This document shows positions 1 through 9,051 of a stretch of DNA of 64,000 bases, in pieces. The DNA is from Paucisalibacillus algeriensis (GTDB taxonomy: Bacteria > Bacillota > Bacilli > Bacillales > Amphibacillaceae): contig NZ_CBYO010000006.1 of NCBI RefSeq assembly GCF_000577245.1, forward strand, positions 62,001-126,000. The letters run 5' to 3'. The position numbers and the translations under genes were made by a program. Every line of letters begins with the position of its first letter. Position 1 is the stretch's first letter. A model generated the notes under the pieces. It saw nothing but the letters and a program-made list of their open reading frames with translations, searched no databases and was not told where the DNA came from.

Positions 1-377
1 AGCTCTGTTAAATTTGTAAAGTCATCAATTGTTTTGCCATGAAGGGCCATCATTTCATTTAGGATTGAATACTTTCTATTTTTCATATAAGTAAGAATAC
101 CTTCATTTCCATCAAACACATAACGATGCACAACATCACAATTTCCCTTTGTAACAAAGACATTCTGATTGTTTTTCACTAACTCCCGTACATAATCAAT
201 AACTTCCAAACTATTAGTACCCTTTTCACAGAGATCCCCATTGATAAAGAGGTAATCACTATTTGTATAATTGACTTTTTCCAGGAGTCTTTTAAAGAGG
301 TTAAGATTTCCGTGGATATCTGACGTAACGATTATTCTTTTGGATTTATCTAGTTTTAGCTTTTGAATCTCAATCAT
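1..377 (-). CDS. Metallophosphoesterase (calcineurin-like), C-terminus off the left edge
   Basis: My translation of the minus strand from the ATG at 377 gives about 125 residues without a stop, running off the window. The metallophosphoesterase signature is visible in order: TSDIHGNL near residue 18, INGDLCEKG near 45 and KGNCD near 77, the Asp/His/Asn ligands of a di-metal phosphoesterase site. Substrate unknown; the family includes phosphodiesterases and PrpE/Ser-Thr phosphatase-like enzymes. The ATG overlaps the end of the upstream GrpB gene by 8 bases (ATGATTGA), so the two are probably translationally coupled. Confidence 0.85.
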   Translation of the reverse strand, partial: MIEIQKLKLDKSKRIIVTSDIHGNLNLFKRLLEKVNYTNSDYLFINGDLCEKGTNSLEVIDYVRELVKNNQNVFVTKGNCDVVHRYVFDGNEGILTYMKNRKYSILNEMMALHGKTIDDFTNLTE

Positions 378-900
378 GTAACAAATCCCCTTTTCTATAC
401 CAAAGAAGTGCCTTTTTGTCTATTTCTAAAGCTAAATCATGCTTTCCACTAATATAGGATTCTATATCAAAAGGAAAACGTATTGCTAATTGTTCTTTAA
501 GGCTTCCATATCGTTTAGCATCCTCTGGGTGTTCCCGCAAGTAGTTCCTGAAGGCAAGATGACGTATAATCTCCTTATTTCCCTTTCCATAAACATGTAC
601 ATGATGTGTCCTCTGATCTCCGCCCTTTTGAAAATACCTACGTCCCTGTATTCCATTTTCCCCTTTGGGTTTAAAGCCTATCTTAATCATTTCTTCATCA
701 TAATTATCGATTCTAGTAATATCATAAACTACTGGCATCATATCAATGATTGGCTTTGCTGATAATCCCGGAACAGCGGTACTTCCAATATGGAAAACTT
801 CCACTATTTCATGTCCAAAGATTTCTTTTAGTTTTAAGGCTTCCAATTGAAATTGTTTAATCCACTCTTGATTATAAGGTGTAACAGTAATCTGTCTCAT
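370..900 (-). CDS. GrpB family (UPF0157) protein
   Basis: 176 residues, the usual GrpB length. The N-terminal block VFHIGSTAVPGLSAKPIIDM is the family's nucleotidyltransferase-like core (GS motif followed by an acidic D), and HVHVYGKG and HLAFRNYLREHP are further typical blocks. GrpB proteins are predicted members of the nucleotidyltransferase fold superfamily, but no substrate is established. The ATG at 900 was chosen because AGGAG lies five bases upstream; a GTG two codons earlier would overlap that site. Forms a two-gene unit with the metallophosphoesterase. Confidence 0.9.
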   Translation of the reverse strand: MRQITVTPYNQEWIKQFQLEALKLKEIFGHEIVEVFHIGSTAVPGLSAKPIIDMMPVVYDITRIDNYDEEMIKIGFKPKGENGIQGRRYFQKGGDQRTHHVHVYGKGNKEIIRHLAFRNYLREHPEDAKRYGSLKEQLAIRFPFDIESYISGKHDLALEIDKKALLWYRKGDLLHD

Positions 901-1070
901 AAGCACTCCTATGAATTACCATAATCTTCTATAATTAAAGTTTATCATGAATTCCTACCATTACAATGCTATTTTTTTACCTTCTACTTCCCAATATTAC
1001 CCAGAAATATTACAATAACCAATAGGAACAATTGACTAACGAACGTTTAGCTTCTAGGAGGAAATGATTC

Positions 1071-1628
1071 ATGAAACTTACATCAAAAGAAATATTTTCA
1101 ATTCCTAATGTCTTATCCTACATAAGGCTACTATTAATTCCTGTCTTTGTTTATATATACATAACAGCCGATAGCACCGGTGACTATTATGTTGCAGCAT
1201 TAATCATATTTCTATCTGGAGTAACGGATATGTTTGATGGACTTATAGCCAGGAAATTTGATCAGATTACAGAACTCGGTAAAACGGTTGATCCAGTTGC
1301 AGACAAACTGACACAAGCTGCTATTGTAGGTTGTTTAATGTTTCGTTTTGACTATATGTGGATATTAGTCGTACTTCTAGTTGTGAAGGAACTATTTATG
1401 GGAATCAACGGACTCATTCTTCTAAAGAAAGGTAGAAAACTAGATGGAGCAATGTGGTTTGGTAAGGTTTCAACAGCAGTTTTCTATGCAGCTACATTTA
1501 TATTAATAGGTTTCCCAGAAATTAGTACTCATTTCGCATCTATTTTAATGTTAATAACGGGAATATTTTTAGGTTTATCCTTTATATTGTATATTCCAGA
1601 GTTTTTAAAGCTTTACCGAAGAGCATAA
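1071..1628 (+). CDS. CDP-alcohol phosphatidyltransferase (PgsA-like)
   Basis: 185 residues with about four to six membrane segments. The catalytic signature D-x2-DG-x2-AR-x8-G-x3-D-x3-D is intact at residues 53-79 (DMFDGLIARK ... GKTVDPVADK). Enzymes with it transfer a phosphatidyl group from CDP-diacylglycerol to an alcohol; length and sequence fit phosphatidylglycerophosphate synthase, but the essential pgsA usually sits beside cinA/recA, so this may be a paralogue (cardiolipin synthase type is another option). Strong AGGAGG ahead of the ATG; followed 21 bases later by a deaminase gene on the same transcript. Confidence 0.82.
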   Translation: MKLTSKEIFSIPNVLSYIRLLLIPVFVYIYITADSTGDYYVAALIIFLSGVTDMFDGLIARKFDQITELGKTVDPVADKLTQAAIVGCLMFRFDYMWILVVLLVVKELFMGINGLILLKKGRKLDGAMWFGKVSTAVFYAATFILIGFPEISTHFASILMLITGIFLGLSFILYIPEFLKLYRRA

Positions 1629-1649
1629 TCAAAATAGGAGGCACTGCAG

Positions 1650-2105
1650 ATGAAAAAATTTCTAAATAGAGCGGTTGAATTAGCAGTAGACAATGTAAAG
1701 AATGGCGGACAACCTTTTGGAGCAGTATTGGTAAAGGAAACCCTAGTAATTTCTGAAGGTGTGAATGAACTTCATAAAAAATATGATGTTAGTGGTCACG
1801 CTGAACTACTTGCAATAAGAAGAGCCCAAGAAAAGCTTCAAACAAATGATTTATCCGGCTATACCATGTTCGCAAGTGGTGAGCCTTGCCCAATGTGTCT
1901 AACCGCTATGTATTTTGCTGGTATTGAGAATGTTTATTACTGCCAATCCGTTGAAGATGCGGTTGAGGCAGGTTTAGGTAAATCCAATTTTATTTATGAA
2001 GAACTAAAAAAGGAACGACCAGAGCGATCAATTATTATGACAAAACTACCTTTAGAACAAAATCTAGAGAATCCAATGCAACTTTGGAAGACTGTCAATC
2101 CATGA
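1650..2105 (+). CDS. guaD: Guanine / nucleoside deaminase, cytidine-deaminase fold
   Basis: 151 residues. HAELLAIR (His and Glu of the active site) and EPCPMCLTAMYFA (two zinc cysteines) form the zinc deaminase centre. Overall pattern, including the QPFGAVLV start, AGLGKSNFIYEEL and the C-terminal PMQLWK, matches Bacillus guanine deaminase GuaD (guanine to xanthine plus ammonia) better than tRNA adenosine deaminase. RBS AGGAGG precedes the ATG. Substrate is inferred from family resemblance. The 3' end is built into the terminator stem. Confidence 0.8.
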   Translation: MKKFLNRAVELAVDNVKNGGQPFGAVLVKETLVISEGVNELHKKYDVSGHAELLAIRRAQEKLQTNDLSGYTMFASGEPCPMCLTAMYFAGIENVYYCQSVEDAVEAGLGKSNFIYEELKKERPERSIIMTKLPLEQNLENPMQLWKTVNP

Positions 2106-2119
2106 CAGTCTTTTTATTT
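2088..2119 (+). terminator. Intrinsic terminator
   Basis: AAGACTGTCA, five-base loop, TGACAGTCTT, then a T-rich tail. The 10-bp perfect stem starts inside the last codons of the deaminase gene and ends the two-gene unit. The 298 bases from here to the dipeptide operon hold no convincing gene. Confidence 0.9.
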
Positions 2120-2403
2120 TTGTCTATTCCCGCTTCATATTCACTGTTTTTAATACACCAATAAACCTCATATAACGACAACATTCGATTTTAGGCCTTG
2201 TCTTATTTTAGGAACCTTTGTAACGTTTCGACAAATGGCAGGACTTCAGTTTTACTATGTGGAATAAGTGATGCTAAGGTTAAAAATAATCTCGATTCTT
2301 TACGGTTAATTAACACAATTTTTTACAGCTAGTAATATCAATGGCAATTTTCTAATAAGCTACTTAAAAGGACTAGAAGATTGACATGCAGGGAGGGAAG
2401 TTA

Positions 2404-3420
2404 GTGTCTGATGAAATTCTAAAGATTACTAGTCTGCAAACACATTTTTTTACAGATCAAGGAGAAATTCCAGCAGTCGATGGGGTTAGTCTTACTGTAC
2501 ATAAGGGGGAAGTAGTTGGAATTGTTGGGGAGTCAGGGTGCGGTAAAAGTGTTACATCCCTTTCCATTATGCAATTAGTACCAAGCCCTCCAGGAAAAAT
2601 AGTCGGTGGAACAATCCATTATAAAAGCGAAAATCTACTAAACGCATCTAAAAAAAGGATTAAAGATATTCGGGGAAATGAAATCTCGATGATTTTTCAG
2701 GAGCCGATGACTTCTTTAGATCCTTTATTTACAATTGGAAATCAACTTCGAGAGGCACTACAAATTCATAAAAAAATCAATAAAAAGCAAGCAAATCAAA
2801 AATCTATTGAGATGCTTAAGTTAGTTGGAATCCCACGGGCCGAAGAGGTAATGAATGACTACCCACATCAATTATCTGGAGGAATGAGACAGCGAGTTAT
2901 GATTGCAATCTCAATGGCTTGCGACCCAGAAATATTAATTGCAGATGAACCAACTACCGCATTAGATGTAACGATACAAGCCCAGATACTCGACTTAATG
3001 AAAAAGCTAAATCACGAAAAAGATACCGCTATTCTACTGATTACCCACGATTTAGGAGTAGTTGCTGAAATCTGTGATCGTGTCATCGTTATGTACGCTG
3101 GTCAGGTGGTGGAAGAAGGAACAACACGAGAAATCTTAAAGAACCCCACACATCCTTATACTAAAGGGCTTATTCGCTCTATACCAAAACTCCATGAAAA
3201 AGATCAGAAATTATATTCCATTCCTGGCACGGTGCCAAAACCCAAAATGGGCATGTTAGGTTGTCGCTTTAAAGATCGTTGCGAATTTGCTCATGACCGT
3301 TGTTTTAGTGAAGCACCAGAACTATTTTCTTTAGGTAATAATCGTTATAGCCGTTGCTTTTTATTAGATGACACGGAAAGGAAGGTAGCATCAGATGCAG
3401 AGGCCAATACTGGAAGTTAG
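2404..3420 (+). CDS. dppD: Dipeptide/oligopeptide ABC transporter ATPase (DppD/AppD type)
   Basis: 338 residues. Walker A GESGCGKS (about residues 42-49), signature LSGGMRQR, Walker [10 protein letters not shown]-loop LLITHD, then the C-terminal oligopeptide-transporter extension with the cysteine cluster [14 protein letters not shown]. Powers peptide import at the inner face of the membrane together with DppF. GTG at 2404 was chosen because AGGGAGGG lies six bases upstream; an ATG at 2386 would place that site inside the gene. Overlaps dppF by 26 bases. ATPase, ATPase, binding protein, permease, permease is the order of the B. subtilis app operon. Confidence 0.93.
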   Translation: MSDEILKITSLQTHFFTDQGEIPAVDGVSLTVHKGEVVGIVGESGCGKSVTSLSIMQLVPSPPGKIVGGTIHYKSENLLNASKKRIKDIRGNEISMIFQEPMTSLDPLFTIGNQLREALQIHKKINKKQANQKSIEMLKLVGIPRAEEVMNDYPHQLSGGMRQRVMIAISMACDPEILIADEPTTALDVTIQAQILDLMKKLNHEKDTAILLITHDLGVVAEICDRVIVMYAGQVVEEGTTREILKNPTHPYTKGLIRSIPKLHEKDQKLYSIPGTVPKPKMGMLGCRFKDRCEFAHDRCFSEAPELFSLGNNRYSRCFLLDDTERKVASDAEANTGS

Positions 3421-4372
3421 TCATTTAAAAAAGTACTTCGATGTTCGCGGTGGTATCTTTGGTAAAAAGGTTGGCGAGGTAAAAGCAGTTGATGATGTTT
3501 CCTTTACTGTACATGAAGGGGAAATTTTAGGAATTGTTGGTGAATCTGGATGTGGAAAATCTACAACTGGAAAGACAATCTTAAGATTAATCGAACCAAC
3601 AGAGGGCGAAATAAAGTTCGAGGGGCAAGATATTACCAGTCTAAATTACGAAGCAATGAGAAAACTTCGTCGAGATATGCAAATTATCTTCCAGGACCCC
3701 TACGCCTCTCTAAATCCAAGGCACACCGTTGAAAAGATAATCAGTGAGCCGCTTCTCATACACGGAATGAATAAACAGGAGAGGAAATCACGTGTGAGAG
3801 AACTACTGGAGGTTGTTGGTCTGAGTAGTTACCATGCTTCCAGATATCCGCACCAATTTAGTGGAGGTCAACGACAACGTATAGGAATTGCGCGCGCATT
3901 AGCAAATCATCCCAAGTTAATTATTTGTGATGAGCCTGTATCCGCTTTAGATGTATCGGTTCAATCACAAATTCTAAATTTAATGGAAAGTTTACGAGAT
4001 CAATTTAATTTGACCTATGTGTTTATTGCACACGACTTAAGTGTTGTGAAACATATTAGTGACCGGGTTGGTGTGATGTATTTAGGTAGGTTGGTAGAGC
4101 TTACGGACAAGGACAAACTTTATGACGATCCAAAACATCCGTACACAAAAGCACTGCTATCTGCCGTGCCTTTACCTGACCCGGATGTGGAAAAGGAAAG
4201 AATTATCTTGGAGGGAGATGTACCTAGCCCATCTAATCCACCTACAGGATGTGCATTCCACACGAGATGCCCGATGGCTATGGATATCTGTAAAGATATA
4301 AGGCCGTCTTTTGAACAAGTTGAGGTTAACCATTTTGTTGCCTGTCATCTATATAGTGATCCAGCGCAATAA
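3395..4372 (+). CDS. dppF: Dipeptide/oligopeptide ABC transporter ATPase (DppF/AppF type)
   Basis: 325 residues. Walker [10 protein letters not shown]-loop IIFQDPYASLNPR, signature FSGGQRQR, Walker B LIICDEPVSALD and the C-terminal peptide-transporter domain ending in CAFHTRCPMAMDIC. Partner ATPase of the preceding gene; the heterodimer energises the two permeases. Starts inside the end of dppD, RBS GGAAGG, so translation is likely coupled. Confidence 0.93.
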   Translation: MQRPILEVSHLKKYFDVRGGIFGKKVGEVKAVDDVSFTVHEGEILGIVGESGCGKSTTGKTILRLIEPTEGEIKFEGQDITSLNYEAMRKLRRDMQIIFQDPYASLNPRHTVEKIISEPLLIHGMNKQERKSRVRELLEVVGLSSYHASRYPHQFSGGQRQRIGIARALANHPKLIICDEPVSALDVSVQSQILNLMESLRDQFNLTYVFIAHDLSVVKHISDRVGVMYLGRLVELTDKDKLYDDPKHPYTKALLSAVPLPDPDVEKERIILEGDVPSPSNPPTGCAFHTRCPMAMDICKDIRPSFEQVEVNHFVACHLYSDPAQ

Positions 4373-4406
4373 AATAATAATAACAATCACATGAGGGGGA
4401 AGTTGT

Positions 4407-6095
4407 ATGAGGTTAAAGTATTCATTATTATTTTCGCTTTTGCTCGCGCTATTTTTAGTACTAGCGGCATGTAATGGAGGAGATAGCGAATCAGGAGGCG
4501 ACACGGATAAGCCTGCCGACAACGGAAGTAGTGAACCAGGAGATTCTGGAGATTCAACTGATACAGGAGATGCTAGTGAAGACCAGGTGTTAATCTTCGC
4601 TCGTGGTGGAGACTCGGAAAGTCTTGATCCTGGTAGTACGACAGATGGTGAATCTTCGCGTGTAACAAAGCAAGTATTAGAAGGCCTATTAACTTTTGAT
4701 AAGGAATCCTTCGAAGTTCAACCGGAACTTGCACATGACTGGAAGGTTTCTGATGATGGGTTAACATACACCTTTTATTTAGAAGAAGGTGTAACGTTCC
4801 ACGATGGAACTGACTTTAATGCTGAAGCAGTTAAAGTTAACTTTGAACGGTGGGCAGACCCAAGTCATGAATATGCTTACACGGATGACGGCTATGTTTA
4901 TTCGATGTATGGGACAATGTTTGGTGGATTTAAAGGTGATGAAGGTCATGTAATTAAAGAAATCAATGTTGTTAATGACCATGAAATTGAGTTTGTTTTA
5001 CATCGTCCATTGGGATTCTTCCTACAGAACTTAGGTATGTCTTATTTTGCAATTACTTCACCTGCTGCACTTGAGGAATATGGTGCAAGAATTAACGAAA
5101 ATCCAGTTGGAACTGGTCCTTTCAAATTTGTTAGCTGGAGTAAAGATGATTCAATTATTTTAGAGAAATTTGAGGATTACCGTGTGGAGGGACTTCCGAA
5201 ATTAGACAGAGTAATCTTCAGTGTAATACCAGATAACGCAGCTCGATTAATCGCTCTCAAATCAGGTGAAATCGATATTATGGATGGCTTAAACCCAGAC
5301 GATGCAGCTGGCGTGGAATCAGATGAGAATTTGATTCTTTATGAACGTGCTGAGAACAACTTCGGATATGTTGGATTCAATACACAAAAAGAACCATTCA
5401 CAAACAAAGAGTTACGCCAGGCAATTAGTTATGCTATCGATCGCCAAGCGATTGCAGATGCCCTATACGCTGGCTATGCTGTATCTGCAAAGAACCCACT
5501 TCCTCCAAGCTATATGGGGTATAACGATAATGTTGAACCTTACGCATATGATCCAGAAAAAGCAAAGGAACTATTAGCTGAAGCCGGGTATGAAGATGGC
5601 TTAGAGATTGAACTATGGACAATGCCTGTTGCTCGTCCATACATGCCTGACCCAGAAACTGTTGCTGTTATTGTTCAGAGTAACCTTGCCGATATTGGTA
5701 TCACAGCAAATATCCATCGTGAGGAATGGGCACCTTACCTAGAGAAAACAATGAATGGAGAACATCAGATGTATATGCTTGGCTGGTCTGGTACTAACGG
5801 AGACCCGGACTACTTCCTAAGCAGCTTATTACATGGTGATAATGTTGGAACAAGTAACCGAAGCTTCTACGTCAATAATGATGTTGATGAATTGTTAGAT
5901 AAAGCAAAAGTAGCGGTAGACCAAGAGGAACGTGCTCAACTATACAGTGATGCTCAAGAATTAATTTCTGAGGATGTACCAATGATTCCATTAGTACACT
6001 CTAGACCAGTCTTAGCAACAACTAGCGCTGTTAAAAACTATGTGCCACACCCTTCAACAAGTGAATCATTAGCTGAAGTTGAAATCGTGAAATAA
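4407..6095 (+). CDS. dppA: Dipeptide-binding lipoprotein of the ABC importer
   Basis: 562 residues. Lipoprotein signal with lipobox LAAC (Cys22), then an acidic Gly/Ser/Asp linker to about residue 55, then an SBP family 5 fold. The C-terminal block MPVARPYMP...GEHQMYMLGWSGTNGDPDYF strongly resembles enteric DppA, so dipeptides (possibly haem or glutathione-like ligands in relatives) are the likely cargo; the exact ligand is inferred. Anchored outside the membrane and feeds DppBC. RBS GAGGGGG. Followed by a hairpin that may allow more binding protein than permease to be made. Confidence 0.92.
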   Translation: MRLKYSLLFSLLLALFLVLAACNGGDSESGGDTDKPADNGSSEPGDSGDSTDTGDASEDQVLIFARGGDSESLDPGSTTDGESSRVTKQVLEGLLTFDKESFEVQPELAHDWKVSDDGLTYTFYLEEGVTFHDGTDFNAEAVKVNFERWADPSHEYAYTDDGYVYSMYGTMFGGFKGDEGHVIKEINVVNDHEIEFVLHRPLGFFLQNLGMSYFAITSPAALEEYGARINENPVGTGPFKFVSWSKDDSIILEKFEDYRVEGLPKLDRVIFSVIPDNAARLIALKSGEIDIMDGLNPDDAAGVESDENLILYERAENNFGYVGFNTQKEPFTNKELRQAISYAIDRQAIADALYAGYAVSAKNPLPPSYMGYNDNVEPYAYDPEKAKELLAEAGYEDGLEIELWTMPVARPYMPDPETVAVIVQSNLADIGITANIHREEWAPYLEKTMNGEHQMYMLGWSGTNGDPDYFLSSLLHGDNVGTSNRSFYVNNDVDELLDKAKVAVDQEERAQLYSDAQELISEDVPMIPLVHSRPVLATTSAVKNYVPHPSTSESLAEVEIVK

Positions 6096-6110
6096 TGTAA
6101 CAGATCCATA

Positions 6111-6139
6111 GGGTAGTAGTCTTTTCTACTACCCTTTCC
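6111..6139 (+). terminator. Intra-operon attenuating hairpin between dppA and dppB
   Basis: GGGTAGTAG, six-base loop, CTACTACCC, then TTTCCTATT. The perfect 9-bp stem plus imperfect T-tract suggests partial termination, which would raise binding protein over permease. Confidence 0.75.
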
Positions 6140-6183
6140 TATTACTAGAATGTTAGTAATATCAGATGAACCGAGGTGAAAGA

Positions 6184-7185
6184 ATGTTTGCCTATACAAT
6201 GCGAAGATTGTTTATGCTCGTACCAGTACTTATTGGGATGACATTAATTACATTTTCAATAGTACACCTTATACCCGGAAATCCAGCTCAAGTAATTCTG
6301 GGAGAAACTGCAAGTGAGACGGCTATTAAGAATTTAGAGGAGAGTATGGGGCTAAATGAACCATACGCCCTTCAATATACCTATTATGTATCTGACTTAC
6401 TCCAAGGAGATTTAGGAACATCTTTAAAAACAAAAACCCCTATATCCGAAGAGATTTGGCCGTATATCGCCGCTACCTTCGAGTTAACCTTTTTTGCCAT
6501 GTTATTTGCCATTATTATTGGTGTTAATGCAGGAATTATCAGTGCTTGGAAGCAAAATTCCTGGTTTGATTTCCTAGCAATGCTCGTTGCCTTAATTGGT
6601 GTTTCTATACCTGTCTTCTGGCTTGCATTAATGGAACAGTGGATTTTTGCACAGGAGCTTAGTTGGTTCCCTTCTAGCGGAAGGCAGGACAATCGCGATC
6701 CCATGGAACCCATTACATACTTTTTTGTTTTGGACTCCATTCTTCACGGAGACTTTTCAAGAACATTCACCGTGCTAAAACATTTAGTATTACCTAGTAT
6801 CGCTTTAGGTACCATTCCAATGGCAATTATCGCAAGGATGACGCGTTCTAGCATGCTTGAGGTAATGAGGTCTGACTATATTCGTACCGTACAAGCGAAA
6901 GGATCTGGGCAGTTTCTTATCATCTATAAGCACGCATTAAAGAATGCACTTATCCCAGTATTAACGGTTATTGGATTACAGACTGGTGTTCTTCTAGGAG
7001 GAGCTATCCTAACGGAAACAATTTTTAGTTGGCCGGGCGTTGGGCGTTATATTTATGAGGCGATAACTTATCGAGATTATCCTGTTATCCAATCTGGAAT
7101 TCTGATCATTGCGTTTCTATTTGTCATTATTAATCTAGTTGTCGACCTGCTCTATAAATTTATCGATCCTAGGATTAATTATTAG
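6184..7185 (+). CDS. dppB: Dipeptide ABC transporter permease (DppB type)
   Basis: 333 residues, six membrane segments; begins MFAYTMRRLFMLVPVLIG with the family block FSIVHLIPGNPAQ. The EAA-loop region (KGSGQFLIIYKHALKNALIP) that contacts the ATPases is present near residue 240. ATG 6184 was preferred because GAGGTG lies five bases ahead; the ATG at 6166 would include that site. Forms the channel with DppC. Confidence 0.92.
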   Translation: MFAYTMRRLFMLVPVLIGMTLITFSIVHLIPGNPAQVILGETASETAIKNLEESMGLNEPYALQYTYYVSDLLQGDLGTSLKTKTPISEEIWPYIAATFELTFFAMLFAIIIGVNAGIISAWKQNSWFDFLAMLVALIGVSIPVFWLALMEQWIFAQELSWFPSSGRQDNRDPMEPITYFFVLDSILHGDFSRTFTVLKHLVLPSIALGTIPMAIIARMTRSSMLEVMRSDYIRTVQAKGSGQFLIIYKHALKNALIPVLTVIGLQTGVLLGGAILTETIFSWPGVGRYIYEAITYRDYPVIQSGILIIAFLFVIINLVVDLLYKFIDPRINY

Positions 7186-7197
7186 GGGGGGCAGGTC

Positions 7198-8124
7198 ATG
7201 AAAATAAAAGAAAAAAATCCAAAATTAAACCAAAATAATAACAACCCTATCGACCAACAAATGGAGCAAGACGACATTCAAGTTACATCACCATGGAAGG
7301 ATTCCTTAAGGCAATTAAGGAAAAATCGATTTGCGATAGCTGGATTAATTATTATCTTGTTTTTTGTTTTACTAGCAATATTTGCTCCACTGTTAACATC
7401 CTATGCCTACGATAAAACCGATATTGTAAATCGCTTGCAACCACCTTCTGGTGAGCATTGGTTTGGAACTGATGATGTAGGAAGAGATATATTCACCAGA
7501 ATTGCTTATGGTGCAAGAATATCACTTCAAGTAGGTATATTTGCTGTCTCTGGAGCGCTTCTATTTGGAACAATACTAGGGATAGTTGCTGGGTATTATG
7601 GACGCTGGATTGACATGGTAATATCTCGGGTATTTGATATATTACTAGCATTCCCAAGTATACTTCTAGCAATTGCCATTGTAGCTATTCTAGGCTCATC
7701 ACTTGAGAATGCACTAATCGCCATTGCCATCGTTAATATTCCGATTTTTGGTAGATTAATTCGTTCTAAGGTTATAAGTCTTAGAGAAGAAGAATTTGTT
7801 ATGGCAGCAAAAGCACAAGGAATGAAAAATGGAAGAATAATATTACATCACATCCTACCAAATAGTGTAGCACCCATTATTGTCCAAGCAACGTTAAGCT
7901 TTGGTACTGCTATATTAGAGGCTGCTGCTTTAGGATTCTTAGGTCTTGGAGCACAACCACCAACACCAGAATGGGGGGCAATGCTTGCAGGTTCTCGAGA
8001 CTTTATTCAGCTTGCACCATGGACATTAATTTTCCCGGGAGTATCAATTATGTTGGTTGTATTAGGATTTAACCTTATCGGAGACGGACTTCGGGATGCC
8101 CTAGATCCGAAGATGAAGAATTAG
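7198..8124 (+). CDS. dppC: Dipeptide ABC transporter permease (DppC type)
   Basis: 308 residues: an acidic/polar cytoplasmic N-terminus (about 45 residues), OppC N-terminal TM domain, then the permease domain with HWFGTDDVGRDIFTRIAYGA and the EAA loop AAKAQGMKNGRIILHHILPN. Partner of DppB. Strong G-rich RBS in the 12-base gap after dppB. Last gene of the importer operon. Confidence 0.92.
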   Translation: MKIKEKNPKLNQNNNNPIDQQMEQDDIQVTSPWKDSLRQLRKNRFAIAGLIIILFFVLLAIFAPLLTSYAYDKTDIVNRLQPPSGEHWFGTDDVGRDIFTRIAYGARISLQVGIFAVSGALLFGTILGIVAGYYGRWIDMVISRVFDILLAFPSILLAIAIVAILGSSLENALIAIAIVNIPIFGRLIRSKVISLREEEFVMAAKAQGMKNGRIILHHILPNSVAPIIVQATLSFGTAILEAAALGFLGLGAQPPTPEWGAMLAGSRDFIQLAPWTLIFPGVSIMLVVLGFNLIGDGLRDALDPKMKN

Positions 8125-8190
8125 CAAGTACAGAATGAATCATGCCCCATAGCTACATGTCATCGAACTTAAATAAAAAATAGTTGATAG

Positions 8191-8227
8191 AGGGAGTTTC
8201 CCATAACATTGGGAAGTTCCCTTTTGT
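8191..8227 (+). terminator. Terminator of the dipeptide operon
   Basis: AGGGAGTTTCCC, eight-base loop, GGGAAGTTCCCT, then TTTTGTT; the stem has two central mismatches. Confidence 0.8.
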
Positions 8228-8325
8228 TATCTTTTATGTCATACAGGACCTCCCCTCTAACCTTTGCAGGGTGTGAAAATGCTTTTGATTGTTATTACTA
8301 CAATTCCTTTCTTTAAATTTCCCTG

Positions 8326-8354
8326 TTGACACATATACTGAGTATATATATACT
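8326..8354 (+). promoter_or_regulatory. SigA promoter of the PadR-controlled ABC operon
   Basis: TTGACA (8326-8331), exactly 17 bases, TATACT (8349-8354). Near-consensus, so strong unless repressed. The palindrome described next overlaps the -35, the spacer and the -10. Confidence 0.85.
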
Positions 8355-8375
8355 CAGTATATGTACTCAGTATAT
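8331..8375 (+). promoter_or_regulatory. Putative PadR operator: 34-bp perfect palindrome plus a third half-site
   Basis: Bases 8331-8364 form a perfect palindrome with arms reading ATACTGAGTATAT; TACTCAGTATAT recurs directly at 8351 and again at 8364-8375, giving an extra downstream half-site ending at the RBS. Overlap with -35 and -10 fits repression by steric block. The padR gene at the end of this operon is the obvious candidate regulator (autoregulation); that link is inferred. Confidence 0.75.
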
Positions 8376-8385
8376 AAGGAGGTGG

Positions 8386-9051
8386 ATGTTTGGAATGAAT
8401 TTTATAGTGGAGTATCAATGGGAAATCTTTATTTTTGCAGAGGTTTTATCACTTGGTACATTATTGTTATTTGGTGTAGTGCGCTATTTTTTCAGTAAAC
8501 GTAAGCTAAGTCTTATATTCATCCTTTTGTTTTTGATATTGCTCATGTTAGAAGCTACACTAGCACTTTTCATCTATCGGGAAACAGGAGAGATATCAAC
8601 TTTCCAAATTGTGATTATTATTTTTATCATCTATGCTTGCACATTTGGAATTAGTGATTTTAAAAAGCTTGATCGTTGGATGCGATTAAGAATCGGGAAT
8701 TGGCGTGGGATTGATTTATTGACAGAAAAAGATAGATACCTGATGAAGCAGCAAAGGGATCCTAGATATATAGCAAAAAGATATCGATATAGTTCAATTA
8801 TCCATTTGCTGGTATTTGTGATAGCTCAAGGGATTTTTTGGGCCTATGGCCTAAGTGGACTCGATCAAGCTCTGAATTATTTAACCGATTTAACTTGGAT
8901 TGGAACTGAAAACTTTCACGAAACTCCATATCCTAATGATTTTATATATGGAATTTCGCTTGTTTGGGGATTAGTTTTTATTATTGATTTTATTTATTCA
9001 TGGTCTTATACCATTTTTCCATCAAAACAAAGAGGTGAATTGCATGATTAA
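8386..9051 (+). CDS. Membrane protein of unknown function, first gene of the PadR/ABC operon
   Basis: About 221 residues with roughly five hydrophobic segments (near residues 10-30, 38-62, 70-90, 145-165, 195-215) and a basic cytoplasmic loop around residues 95-140 (KKLDRWMRLRIGNWRGID). I do not recognise a named family. AAGGAGG lies just upstream; ATG 8386 or ATG 8395 could be the start. Its last 8 bases overlap the ATPase gene, so it is probably a structural or accessory part of the same export system. Confidence 0.75.
   Translation: MFGMNFIVEYQWEIFIFAEVLSLGTLLLFGVVRYFFSKRKLSLIFILLFLILLMLEATLALFIYRETGEISTFQIVIIIFIIYACTFGISDFKKLDRWMRLRIGNWRGIDLLTEKDRYLMKQQRDPRYIAKRYRYSSIIHLLVFVIAQGIFWAYGLSGLDQALNYLTDLTWIGTENFHETPYPNDFIYGISLVWGLVFIIDFIYSWSYTIFPSKQRGELHD

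Noticed and set aside
1028-1050. Possible TetR-type dyad (AACGAACGTT) before the phosphatidyltransferase gene
   Set aside because: Only a 4-bp arm on each side; too weak to call an operator.
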